The position numbers and the translations under genes are program-made. A stretch of DNA of 24,198 nucleotides from the IMG/VR virus record IMGVR_UViG_3300036885_000535, positions 1 through 24,198 of that record. The stretch is one strand, 5' to 3'. Shown here in pieces: positions 8,663-15,078 of this stretch (its first letter is position 1; every line of letters begins with the position of its first letter). This DNA is from a virus. The notes under the pieces are model-generated. The model worked only from the letters and a program-made list of their open reading frames with translations. It did not search any database and had not been told where the DNA came from.

Positions 8663-9100
8663 CTACTTGATCATCTTGAGGATGGCCAGCCCCGCCAGAG
8701 CTCCAGCGGGAGCGGCCAAGAGGGCGGCCTTGCCCGGGTGCCTGGCCCCCACGTCGGCCACCGCGGAGACCGCGGGGGCAGTGGCGGCCTGGATGTCCTC
8801 CCGGAACGACAGTGGGCGCTTGTCCTTCTTCGCCTCGGCGGCCATGCCCGCGGTGGCCCGAGCTGCAGCTCTGGACGCTGACTGGTCGACCGAGGGCCTG
8901 CCCCCAGAGCGGGGCCTGGACATGAGGTACTGCCCACCCCCCGCCGCGGCGGCCCCGATCATGGCGGCGCCGATCTGGGGAGCTCGATCCCTGATGGCCT
9001 TGGCCAGGACGTTCGCAGTGGCCTTGGCGTACTCCCCCACTCCGGCCTCTTTCTGGAGGCCTCCGTTCGACAGGGCGTGGAGGAAGGTGAGCTCGTTCAT
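8663..9100 (-). CDS. Small Ala-rich membrane-type protein, 145 aa
   Basis: The frame is open far upstream, but I place the start at ATG 9100 (MNELTFLHAL). A GGGGA ribosome site lies 5 bases before it, and the upstream extension is Ser/Arg/Pro-rich shadow sequence that overlaps the real gene at 9144. The N-terminus resembles that of several neighbours: a short helix and then LQKEAGVGEYAKA. Residues about 40-60 (IGAAMIGAAAAGGGQYL) and 125-145 (ALLAAPAGALAGLAILKMIK) are hydrophobic, Gly/Ala-rich candidate membrane spans. No family recognised. The gene sits in the run of Gly/Ala-rich proteins before the fibre genes. Confidence 0.65.
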   Translation of the reverse strand: MNELTFLHALSNGGLQKEAGVGEYAKATANVLAKAIRDRAPQIGAAMIGAAAAGGGQYLMSRPRSGGRPSVDQSASRAAARATAGMAAEAKKDKRPLSFREDIQAATAPAVSAVADVGARHPGKAALLAAPAGALAGLAILKMIK

Positions 9101-9143
9101 GGCTTCCCCGAGCCTACTGCACCGGCCCTGGTGTGGGAATGAG

Positions 9144-9281
9144 CTAGGTGTAGAAGAGGACGAAGTGGCCGCTGGCCGCGTCGAAGACGATGGCCTTGAT
9201 GACGGAGACGTTGTTGCCGACCGTGTTGACGAACTTGCAGAGATCGGCCGAGGTGAGGAAGTCTGCGCTCTTGAGGCCCAT
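9144..9281 (-). CDS. 45-residue microprotein
   Basis: A complete short frame begins at ATG 9281 behind an excellent ribosome site, AAAGGAG, with a 6-base spacer; the TAG stop of the upstream gene lies inside that spacer. The product begins MGLKSADFLTSADLCKF and ends HFVLFYT. It reads as a normal mixed alpha/beta polypeptide, with VIKAIVFDAASGHFVLFY as a probable beta hairpin. Gap-free placement between two same-strand genes and the strong ribosome site argue that it is translated. No family recognised; it resembles the small unknown proteins commonly found in phage head-tail regions. Confidence 0.7.
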   Translation of the reverse strand: MGLKSADFLTSADLCKFVNTVGNNVSVIKAIVFDAASGHFVLFYT

Positions 9282-9284
9282 GAG

Positions 9285-10022
9285 CTACTCCTTTGGTTTG
9301 TAACCGATGAGGGCCTTGAAGCGCTGCCCGAAGGTCTTCTTCGGAGGAGCTTCGCTTGGCCTCTCGAGAGCTCTTCGCAGGGCTCCCTTGTTGACGTCCT
9401 TGAGCTCGTCCTTGGCGTGGGTGACCACGCCCTTGGCTTCGGTCCCAGCTTGAGCGGAAGCACGCCCTGCCTCGGTCCTGGCGTGGGTGATGACGCTCTT
9501 GGCCTTCCCGGCCCCGTGCCCGACGACACCCTTGGCCTGGTCCCCAGTGTGGGTGGCAACGTCCTTAAGCCGCTCCCCGGTGTGGGTGACCAACTCCTTG
9601 CCCTTCTCGCCAGCGTGGGTGGCTGCTCCCTTGAGCTCGCTTCCGGCGTGGGTCACCAGCTCCTTGCCCTTGCCTGCGGCGTGCTCGAGCGCCCGCTTCC
9701 CCGCACCCTTGAGAGCGACGAGCCCTCTCTTCCCAGCGTGTCCCAAGAGAGCTCCACCTGCAGCAGAAGCCGCGGTGCTCACGGCCATGCGGCCCAGGCG
9801 CTTCTTCCTGTTCTTGGCCTTCTCCGCATCGTTCTTCCCAGCGAAGTCCTCGACGTCACGCTTCTGCATCTCGGACTTGATGTTGCCCAGGCCGCCGAGA
9901 GTCCCTAGCAGGGCGGCTCCGGCTGCCTCAGGCTTCTTGGCGAAGGCCTTGAGAGCCTCGGTCCGAGCTCCAGCGATCTTGGTGAGCTCGTCCTCGAAGG
10001 CGCCCAGCATGAAGATGTCCAT
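9285..10022 (-). CDS. Hendecad-repeat (LEA-like) virion protein candidate, 245 aa
   Basis: ATG 10022 lies three bases past the stop of the upstream gene (TGAgccATG), so coupling is likely; a weak GGTGA may help. Residues 6-19 carry G-A-F-E-D-E-L-T-K-I-A-G-A-R, the helical K-I-A tag also found in the 150-aa protein at 15079. Residues 35-47 and 85-100 are glycine-zipper-like. Residues 114-212 are nine 11-residue repeats of the form [HQ]-[AT]-G-x-x-x-K-x-x-[VA]-T. Such 11-mers are typical of group 3 LEA proteins and of right-handed coiled coils, which are disordered or form long amphipathic helices. The basic tail reads FGQRFKALIGYKPKE. Function unknown; a DNA- or membrane-binding internal protein is possible. 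Confidence 0.75.
   Translation of the reverse strand: MDIFMLGAFEDELTKIAGARTEALKAFAKKPEAAGAALLGTLGGLGNIKSEMQKRDVEDFAGKNDAEKAKNRKKRLGRMAVSTAASAAGGALLGHAGKRGLVALKGAGKRALEHAAGKGKELVTHAGSELKGAATHAGEKGKELVTHTGERLKDVATHTGDQAKGVVGHGAGKAKSVITHARTEAGRASAQAGTEAKGVVTHAKDELKDVNKGALRRALERPSEAPPKKTFGQRFKALIGYKPKE
9387..9683 (-). repeat. Nine tandem 33-base (11-codon) repeats
   Basis: The units, read in order, are HAAGKGKELVT, HAGSELKGAAT, HAGEKGKELVT, HTGERLKDVAT, HTGDQAKGVVG, HGAGKAKSVIT, HARTEAGRASA, QAGTEAKGVVT and HAKDELKDVNK. There are no insertions between units, so the phase is kept over 99 residues. DNA similarity is visible as recurring gcgtgggt and ttgccctt strings on the plus strand. Confidence 0.9.
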
Positions 10023-10025
10023 GGC

Positions 10026-10553
10026 TCACCACTCGCCGTAGAAGTTGTTCACGAACCGGAACTCGGAGAAGACCCCGCCTTCCCAGGCCGACTCGATGTT
10101 CATGGCCACCTTCATCCGCATCTTCTTGTCCTCGTAGGCGTTGCGAAACACCTGCAGCCAGGACTGGATGAAGGGGGTCTTGTCGTTGATGCCGACCTGG
10201 ATGCCTCCGTCGGTGAAGGAGAGGTGGTTGCGGGTCTGCAACAGGCCAATGGACTCGAGCAGGGAGCACACCACCCCGCGGACCAGGAGGCTCAGGGAGG
10301 GGAAGTTCGCGATGCCCCGCTGGGTGAAGGGCGGTGTGGTGTTGAAGTCGTCCAGGGCGTCCATGATGGCCCAGACGATCTGTCGGTTGGAGCTCTCGTA
10401 GCCCGCCACGAGTCGGTTGAGCTCGGGGTAGTCTCGGAGGAAGGCGCGCACCTGGTTGACCAGGTTGTTCAGGTCCAGGTGCGCGCTGGGGATGTCGGGA
10501 GTCCCGTCTCCGGCGAGTGGATCCCAAGCTGCAGAGTCCTGTCGGTCGGCCAC
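10026..10553 (-). CDS. Unknown head/neck-region protein, 175 aa
   Basis: The start is GTG 10553, behind GGGAG with a 7-base spacer, directly after the TAG stop of the preceding gene at 10568. The protein is mixed alpha/beta and normally charged: a helix with LNNLVNQVRAFLRDYPELN, the segment S-N-R-Q-I-V-W-A-I-M-D-A-L-D-D-F-N, then two amphipathic stretches and a Trp-rich end ESAWEGGVFSEFRFVNNFYGEW without a basic tail. It lacks the K-x-A tags of its neighbours. Position a few genes downstream of the capsid gene suggests a head-completion or neck role, by gene order only. I do not recognise the family. Confidence 0.7.
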   Translation of the reverse strand: MADRQDSAAWDPLAGDGTPDIPSAHLDLNNLVNQVRAFLRDYPELNRLVAGYESSNRQIVWAIMDALDDFNTTPPFTQRGIANFPSLSLLVRGVVCSLLESIGLLQTRNHLSFTDGGIQVGINDKTPFIQSWLQVFRNAYEDKKMRMKVAMNIESAWEGGVFSEFRFVNNFYGEW

Positions 10554-10567
10554 GGGTCAGCTCCCTT

Positions 10568-10933
10568 CTACTTCCGCTTGCCGCCCTTGAACTCCTTGTC
10601 CTGGGCGGGGGCGGGCCTCATCTGCTCGACCTCGAGCTTGACCGGGGTGCTCTCGATCATGACCGCGTCGGTCGTCTTCACAGTGTCCGCCACCTTGATC
10701 TTGATGGTCTTGGGGTCGGACGCCGTCTTGGTGAGGTTGGCGTTCTTGATCCCCTGCTGCAGCGTCCACCAGTACGGCAAGCTTCCGAAGGCGAGCACCT
10801 TCTTCTCCTCGAGCTCCCGGTCCCTGTCAGGGATGAACTTGTCCAGCTCCGGGAGGCTCACCGAGCCCCCATCGCGGGGGATGGTGTGGCCCTTGTAGAT
10901 CAGCTCCTGAGAGGTCAGGTTGAAGACGAGCAT
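10568..10933 (-). CDS. Unknown small protein downstream of capsid, 121 aa
   Basis: ATG 10933 is preceded by AAGGAGTAG, in which TAG is the stop of the 140-aa gene; the spacer is 9 bases. The N-terminal 35 residues form a beta-type segment (MLVFNLTSQELIYKGHTIP, then R-D-G-G-S-V-S-L-P-E-L). A conserved-looking F-G-S-L-P-Y-W-W-T-L-Q-Q-G follows near residues 49-61, then LTKTASDPKTIKIKVADTVKT, with one K-T-A tag. The end is basic (EFKGGKRK). Function unknown; the Y-W-W core and small size suggest a structural adaptor. Confidence 0.65.
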   Translation of the reverse strand: MLVFNLTSQELIYKGHTIPRDGGSVSLPELDKFIPDRDRELEEKKVLAFGSLPYWWTLQQGIKNANLTKTASDPKTIKIKVADTVKTTDAVMIESTPVKLEVEQMRPAPAQDKEFKGGKRK

Positions 10934-10939
10934 GTAGAG

Positions 10940-11362
10940 CTACTCCTTGCGCCCCTTCTTGCCCTTGCGCTCGGCGGGGGCGGCGGAGTCCACGGTAGCA
11001 GGAGTCGCCTCGGGCTGCATCACCTCGGTCTTGGCCTCTTCCTTCGGGGGCTCCGGGACAATCACCGCGGGCGGGGAGACCTCGGTCTTGGGCTCCGGCT
11101 TCTTGCCGTTCTTCATCATCTCGCGGAGGGAGCGGCGCTTGCCGCCCTCGACCTCGAAGATCTCGATGGCGTGGGCCTCGTAGAGCCGCTTGATGTCCTT
11201 CTCGAACTTCTTCATGCCCTTCTCGTCGAGCTTGAGGGGCGTCCGGTCGCGGAGGATGTGGGCCCCGATCACCGGGCAGTCGGTGAAGAACGGCGAGGTG
11301 CGCTGGGCGACGCTGAGCTGGCCTGCGGCGCTGTAGATGGAGGCTTCGATCTCGTAGTGCAT
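10940..11362 (-). CDS. Unknown protein with Pro/Glu/Lys-rich tail, 140 aa
   Basis: This is the first gene after the capsid terminator. ATG 11362 has an AAGGGAG site with a 5-base spacer. Residues 1-80 look folded: MHYEIEASIYSAAGQLSVA, V-I-G-A-H-I-L-R-D-R-T-P-L, and a helix KKFEKDIKRLYEAHAIEIFEV-like in character. Residues 88-140 are low complexity, with alternating Pro, Glu, Ala and Lys and a basic end (ERKGKKGRKE). It could be a head-surface or DNA-contact protein; no family recognised. The leader between the terminator and the ATG contains a second small hairpin. Confidence 0.65.
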   Translation of the reverse strand: MHYEIEASIYSAAGQLSVAQRTSPFFTDCPVIGAHILRDRTPLKLDEKGMKKFEKDIKRLYEAHAIEIFEVEGGKRRSLREMMKNGKKPEPKTEVSPPAVIVPEPPKEEAKTEVMQPEATPATVDSAAPAERKGKKGRKE

Positions 11363-11387
11363 GGGCTCTCCCTTCGTTGTGTCCAGA

Positions 11388-11404
11388 GCCTAGCAGGACT
11401 AGGC
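11388..11404 (-). other. Small inverted repeat in the leader of the 140-aa gene
   Basis: GCCTAG and CTAGGC are separated by five bases, about 26-42 bases before ATG 11362. It lies between the capsid terminator and the next ribosome site. It could be part of the terminator region, an operator half-site pair or a stabilising hairpin; nothing distinguishes these. Confidence 0.4.
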
Positions 11405-11416
11405 CCCAGACAGAAC

Positions 11417-11444
11417 GAGGGGAGGAGGCGGACCTCCTCCCCTC
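11417..11444 (-). terminator. Hairpin terminator after the major capsid gene
   Basis: A perfect 12-base-pair stem (GAGGGGAGGAGG with CCTCCTCCCCTC) closes a 4-base loop. It starts 27 bases after the capsid stop codon. On the minus strand it is followed by GTTCTGTCT, a short T-rich run rather than a strict U tract. It is by far the strongest hairpin in the minus-strand series and fits an end point, or partial read-through point, for capsid mRNA. Confidence 0.75.
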
Positions 11445-11470
11445 GGAGACTCACTCGAGTCGCGCGTCGC

Positions 11471-12592
11471 CTAGAACTGGTCGACGTAGGGGTACGTCTC
11501 GCCGGCGTCGGCGAAGTTGTTGACCGGCGCCATGTCGTCCTCGGACAGCGGCAGGGCGTTCTGGGAGTTCGCGCTGAGCTGGGTGGGGGTCACGGAGCCC
11601 GAGTACAGCTCGAGCTTGACCACCGACGCGATGTTGCCGAACCCCATCCCGATGTCTTCCCAGGACTGCCAGGTGATGAGGTTGGCGATCTTGTCGATGT
11701 AGAACTTGGTGTTGTTCAGGATGTAGAAGCGGCCGAAGAACTCCGGGGCGGTGAAGCAGTAGACGTTGCCCTCCCGGAGGATCTCGGTCTTGATGGTGCG
11801 GATGATCTTCAGGCCGGTCACCGTGTTGGCCTTCCAGCCCTCGGTGGCGGTCTCGGCCGCGATGTTCCAGACGTCCTGGATGGTCCAGGCCGACAGGTTG
11901 TCGTAGTCCGGCTCGGTGATGACGATGCGCTCGGCGCGCAGGTGGCGGCGGTGCAGGAGCTGCTTCAGCTTGATGAAGTCCGGCTTCAGCACCGGGTGGA
12001 CGACGAAGTCGTCCGTGGCCGCCGAGATGGCCCCGGCGCCCTTGACCACCGACACCGCCAGCGTGGTGCCGGCGACGAAGTGGGCGACGTCGAACTTCTT
12101 CCAGGCCTCGCCGTTGCCCTCGTACTGGTACGCCTGCACGCAGGACTCGACGAACAGGAGGAACTGCCTGTCCTCGATGGCCTGGATGTCCTTCACCGAG
12201 TTCTCCTCGATGATCTTGGTGATGGGCATCTCGTAGGCCAGGAGCTCCTGCTCGGTCTTCTCGAACTTCTCGCTGGAGATCGTGAAGAACGGGATCTCGT
12301 AGCGGGAGCCGCGGATGAGGCGAGCCGTGGGCTGGCCACGGAAGGTCAGCGCCATCGCCCGCGAGTTCGGCTCGATGTCCACGACCTTGACGAGCGTGTC
12401 GTGGTTCACGGAGCGCTGGAGCTCGGCGCGCTGGACGTTGACCGGGGGGACGATCTTCCGCGCGAAGCTGACTTCACGCAGACGGTCGCGGATGTAGGTG
12501 CCGCCGAACTCGGCGATCTTGTCCTTGCCTTCGCCGGTGGCCACCTTCTCGAAGAACAGGTCGTTGAGGACCTTTGCGGGAACTGCGCTCAT
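11471..12592 (-). CDS. Major capsid protein (HK97-fold type), 373 aa
   Basis: ATG 12592 follows GGAG with a 6-base spacer. The protein has the size and mixed alpha/beta profile of an HK97-fold capsid subunit: an N-arm, a segment Y-I-R-D-R-L-R-E-V-S-F-A-R-K-I then P-P-V-N-V-Q-R, a long central helix region around residues 110-150, and a C-terminal region with Y-I-L-N-N-T-K-F-Y-I-D-K-I-A-N-L-I-T-W. Position after scaffold-like and decoration-like genes, strong G/C-ending codon bias and a dedicated terminator all fit the most abundant virion protein. Residues 15-18 (EKVA) and 24-27 (DKIA) match the tag seen in neighbouring proteins and could be where an N-terminal propeptide is removed. The capsid call rests on profile and context, not on a database match. 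Confidence 0.75.
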   Translation of the reverse strand: MSAVPAKVLNDLFFEKVATGEGKDKIAEFGGTYIRDRLREVSFARKIVPPVNVQRAELQRSVNHDTLVKVVDIEPNSRAMALTFRGQPTARLIRGSRYEIPFFTISSEKFEKTEQELLAYEMPITKIIEENSVKDIQAIEDRQFLLFVESCVQAYQYEGNGEAWKKFDVAHFVAGTTLAVSVVKGAGAISAATDDFVVHPVLKPDFIKLKQLLHRRHLRAERIVITEPDYDNLSAWTIQDVWNIAAETATEGWKANTVTGLKIIRTIKTEILREGNVYCFTAPEFFGRFYILNNTKFYIDKIANLITWQSWEDIGMGFGNIASVVKLELYSGSVTPTQLSANSQNALPLSEDDMAPVNNFADAGETYPYVDQF

Positions 12593-12658
12593 CTTGATCT
12601 CCGTTTCTTGTGGGCTCAGGTTCTACTGGGCCGGAGGGGTTGGGGTTGTGGTGGGGGA

Positions 12659-13138
12659 CTAGGTCAGGGCCGCCAGCAGGACCGGGCTGGTCCGCACGAA
12701 GCGCACCTTGCCCGACGAGGGCAGGCGGGTGACGTAGCCGACCTCCACGGCACCGGCCTTGCCGTCCGACAGAGCCAGGCCGCGCTTGTTGGTGAACGGC
12801 CCCGCTGTCAGCGTCTTGACCATCAGCTTGCTGCCGATGACCAGGTTGGTGTTGTCCACCACCGCCGTCTCCGCCTCGAACTGCCCGAGGAAGAGGACGT
12901 TGCTCTTGCCCAGCGCCTGGGTGTCGTACCGGCCGCGCTCGGTGTGGATCGGGTAGACGCAGAGCTTGCCGTAGCCCGTGCCGCGGGTGAGCTGGTAGCT
13001 GTCGTTGAGCTCGAGCCACTCGCCGTCCACCAGCGCGGTGGGGTCGAGGGGCTTGAGCATCGTGGGGTTGTCCACCGGGAAGTCCCGGCGGGTCAGGGTC
13101 TGCAGCTCGGTGACGAGCTCGAAGTTGGGGGCTGCCAT
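12659..13138 (-). CDS. Capsid decoration/cement protein candidate, 159 aa
   Basis: ATG 13138 has an AAGGAG site with a 7-base spacer. The protein is almost all beta type: F-E-L-V-T-E-L-Q-T-L-T-R-R-D-F-P near the N-terminus, G-E-W-L-E-L-N-D-S-Y-Q-L, Y-P-I-H-T-E-R-G-R-Y-D-T-Q, G-S-K-L-M-V-K-T-L, and a C-terminal V-G-Y-V-T-R-L-P-S-S-G-K-V-R-F-V-R-T. It has no Cys-rich, helical or K-x-A tag segments. Small beta-barrel proteins encoded immediately upstream of the capsid gene are often head decoration proteins, and codon bias as strong as the capsid gene suggests high expression. The role is inferred from position and composition. Confidence 0.55.
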   Translation of the reverse strand: MAAPNFELVTELQTLTRRDFPVDNPTMLKPLDPTALVDGEWLELNDSYQLTRGTGYGKLCVYPIHTERGRYDTQALGKSNVLFLGQFEAETAVVDNTNLVIGSKLMVKTLTAGPFTNKRGLALSDGKAGAVEVGYVTRLPSSGKVRFVRTSPVLLAALT

Positions 13139-13180
13139 CGCGAATCTCCTTCAAGAGGGTGAGAGGTTGATGTGAGGCGA

Positions 13181-13200
13181 TTGCACCACCACTGGTGCAA
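13181..13200 (-). other. Perfect inverted repeat before the decoration gene
   Basis: TTGCACCA and TGGTGCAA are separated by four bases. It lies in the 80-base gap between the coiled-coil gene (stop 13219) and the decoration gene (start 13138), about 43 bases before the start codon. No T tract follows. It may be a weak terminator, an mRNA-stabilising 5' hairpin for the decoration/capsid message or an operator. Confidence 0.6.
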
Positions 13201-13218
13201 AGCGGGAAGAGGAAACTT

Positions 13219-13614
13219 CTAGAGCGAGGCCAGGTTGGAGGCGAACTGCGTCGCGGCCATGTCGTTCTCCGCGTCGCTGCTGCCGCCCTCGACCGACACC
13301 TGGCCCCCGTCGGCCACCGATGCCAGCTTCGTCTGCGGCGCGGTCAGCTCGACCGCCTTCTCCACCACCGCGATGTCGTCGCGCGTCATGAGGTTCTCGA
13401 TCTTGGTCCCGATGTCGGTCTCGGGCTCGAGGCCCTTCTCCGTCATCTTGGACGCGATCTTCTCCACGCGCGCCCGCTTCTCGAAGTGGGCGACCTTCTC
13501 CTGCAGCTCCTGGTTCTCCGTCCGGAGGCCCTGGTTCTCGGTCGAAAGGGCCCGGACGTTCTCGGCGGCCAGCTTCATCATCTGGCCAGCCTGGGCACCG
13601 CTGTACTTGATCAT
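13219..13614 (-). CDS. Coiled-coil scaffold-like protein, 131 aa
   Basis: ATG 13614 follows GGAG with a 6-base spacer. Residues about 12-55 form a heptad-type coiled coil (KLAAENVRALSTENQGLRTE, then NQELQEKVAHFEKRARVEKI). The acidic second half holds short helices and ends in a Ser/Ala-rich tail (ATQFASNLASL). K-[LI]-A tags occur at MMKLAAE, VEKIASK and QTKLASV. Position just ahead of the decoration and capsid genes, coiled-coil content, acidity and the tags suggest an assembly scaffold or its core component. That is an inference; no specific family is recognised. Confidence 0.7.
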   Translation of the reverse strand: MIKYSGAQAGQMMKLAAENVRALSTENQGLRTENQELQEKVAHFEKRARVEKIASKMTEKGLEPETDIGTKIENLMTRDDIAVVEKAVELTAPQTKLASVADGGQVSVEGGSSDAENDMAATQFASNLASL

Positions 13615-13659
13615 GACGTTCTCCTGTGTCGGCGCTCTTGGTCTGGGTGACCCTTCGGC

Positions 13660-15066
13660 CTAGCTCTTCTTCTCCTCGTCCTTGCCTTCCTTCTTCTCGT
13701 CTCCGTCCTTCCCGGCCTTCCGGTCGGCGATGGCCTTCTTCAAGGCCTCGTGCCGGGGGTCGTTCGGGTCGGCGGCGATCTTCTGGAGGGCTTCCTTCGC
13801 TGCCTCTGCGATCTTCACGCCACCCTTGGAGGCGTTCCGCAGATTGTCCTGGACCTTGGAGTCCGTGGACTTGGTGAGGGCGGGCTCGGTCAGGACCTGA
13901 GCCAGCTCAGCCTTGCGGGGCGCCTTGGCCTCGCGCTTGGTGGCGCTGACGGGCGCCTGGTTGTTGGCGATGAGCTGCCGGCCCGGGGCGGCCTGGGGCT
14001 TGGGGCCCTGCTGCGCCGCGCTGTCCAGCGTCTCGCCACCGCCGTGGAACTCGGCGACCTTGCTGAGGATGAAGTCGACGGGGCTGGTCTCGGCCTCGGA
14101 CTTCTTCTCCTTGCTCTTGATCGGGTGCTTCTCCTCCTGCCGGGACTTGGTCAGGAAGCCGCCGAAGGGGTTGTAGGCGTTCCGATCCTTCTCGTGCTTC
14201 TTGGCGGCGTAGTCCATGTGCCGGTTCGTGAGCCTGTTGCCGATGCGGTGGAGGTAGCTCGCCTTGCCACCGATTCCCCCACCGATGGTGAGGTCAGCGG
14301 CCGTGGCCAGGCCGGTCGTGCCTGGACGCTTGCCCTTGTAGTCCTCGTGGGCCTGGGTCTTCTTGTGGGCGGCCTCGGCGTCGGCCTTGTAGGACTCGGC
14401 GTCGAGCTTGTGGCCCTCGCCGGTCACGGAGAAGGCCATCTTCTCGAGCGCGCCCTGGAGCAGCTCGACGGAGGACTTCTTCTCCTTCTCGCCGTGGACG
14501 CAGCACTTGGGGTCCTTCTTGCCGTCCTTGCAGGTGCAGGCCTCGGCGGTCTTCAGCACGCCCTTCTTCGGGTAGCTGGAGGTGAGGGGCACGGGCGGCT
14601 TGTGCTGGGTGTCGGGGTTGGCCGTGGCCGCGCTGCCGGTCTCCTTCTTCGCCTCGAGGCCGGTGGAGGTCGGCACCTGGTGGTGGGCCGAGTCCTTCTT
14701 GTAGTTCTGCTTGCCGCCGACGGGGCTGGCCGTGGCGAGCTGCTGCCCGCCCTGATGGCTCTCGCCACCGTTCTCGATGGAGTCGGACTCCTTGATGAAG
14801 TCGTCGCCCATCTCGTCGAGGGCCGAGGCGAGCTTGTCCATCTCCTCGGGGTCGGAGATGTTGAGGATGGCCGAGGACTTCTTCTCCTTGCCTTCCTCTT
14901 CCTTCTTCTCCTCGGCCTTGGACTCGCCCTTCTCATGCTTGGAGAAGGGGTTCTCCTTCTTCTTCTCCTTCTCCTCGGCCGCGGCCAGCTTCGTCCGCGC
15001 GGAGTCGATGGTCTGCGCGATCATGTCCTGCAGCGGGAGGTGACCAGCGAGCGTGGGGTGAAGCAT
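13660..15066 (-). CDS. Lys/Glu-rich scaffold or internal head protein with three KEKKSS tags, 468 aa
   Basis: ATG 15066 has AAGGAG with a 5-base spacer, a few bases after the TAA of the upstream gene. The protein is highly charged and probably extended. It has three copies of one tag: residues 60-80 (KEKKSS to MDKLA), 194-211 (KEKKSSVELLQGALEKMA) and 319-338 (KEKKSE to ILSKVA), each a basic-serine segment, a short helix and K-x-A. A further EALQKIA is at 425-431, and the C-terminus ends EEKKS. A Cys-rich patch, C-T-C-K-D-G-K-K-D-P-K-C-C-V-H, spans residues 177-191. Residues 255-293 are a glycine-zipper (T-I-G-G-G-I-G-G-K) followed by a basic helix. Scaffold or cleaved internal protein is the best guess from position and composition. 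Confidence 0.7.
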   Translation of the reverse strand: MLHPTLAGHLPLQDMIAQTIDSARTKLAAAEEKEKKKENPFSKHEKGESKAEEKKEEEGKEKKSSAILNISDPEEMDKLASALDEMGDDFIKESDSIENGGESHQGGQQLATASPVGGKQNYKKDSAHHQVPTSTGLEAKKETGSAATANPDTQHKPPVPLTSSYPKKGVLKTAEACTCKDGKKDPKCCVHGEKEKKSSVELLQGALEKMAFSVTGEGHKLDAESYKADAEAAHKKTQAHEDYKGKRPGTTGLATAADLTIGGGIGGKASYLHRIGNRLTNRHMDYAAKKHEKDRNAYNPFGGFLTKSRQEEKHPIKSKEKKSEAETSPVDFILSKVAEFHGGGETLDSAAQQGPKPQAAPGRQLIANNQAPVSATKREAKAPRKAELAQVLTEPALTKSTDSKVQDNLRNASKGGVKIAEAAKEALQKIAADPNDPRHEALKKAIADRKAGKDGDEKKEGKDEEKKS

Positions 15067-15078
15067 GGCTTCTCCTTC

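Noticed and set aside
9101-9559. N-terminal extension of the 145-aa protein
   Set aside because: It would overlap the 45-aa gene and the 245-aa gene in another frame, is Ser/Arg/Pro-rich shadow sequence, and a ribosome site is present at 9100 instead.
9387-9683. CRISPR-like array from the regular 33-base periodicity
   Set aside because: The period is an exact multiple of three inside a reading frame, the units are degenerate at DNA level and there are no unique spacers between identical repeats.
10517-13162. Plus-strand open frame of 881 codons opposite the capsid and decoration genes
   Set aside because: It mirrors minus-strand genes with strong G/C-ending codons, has a Val/Leu/Arg/His-heavy composition typical of antisense frames in GC-rich DNA, no ribosome site and no recognisable motif.
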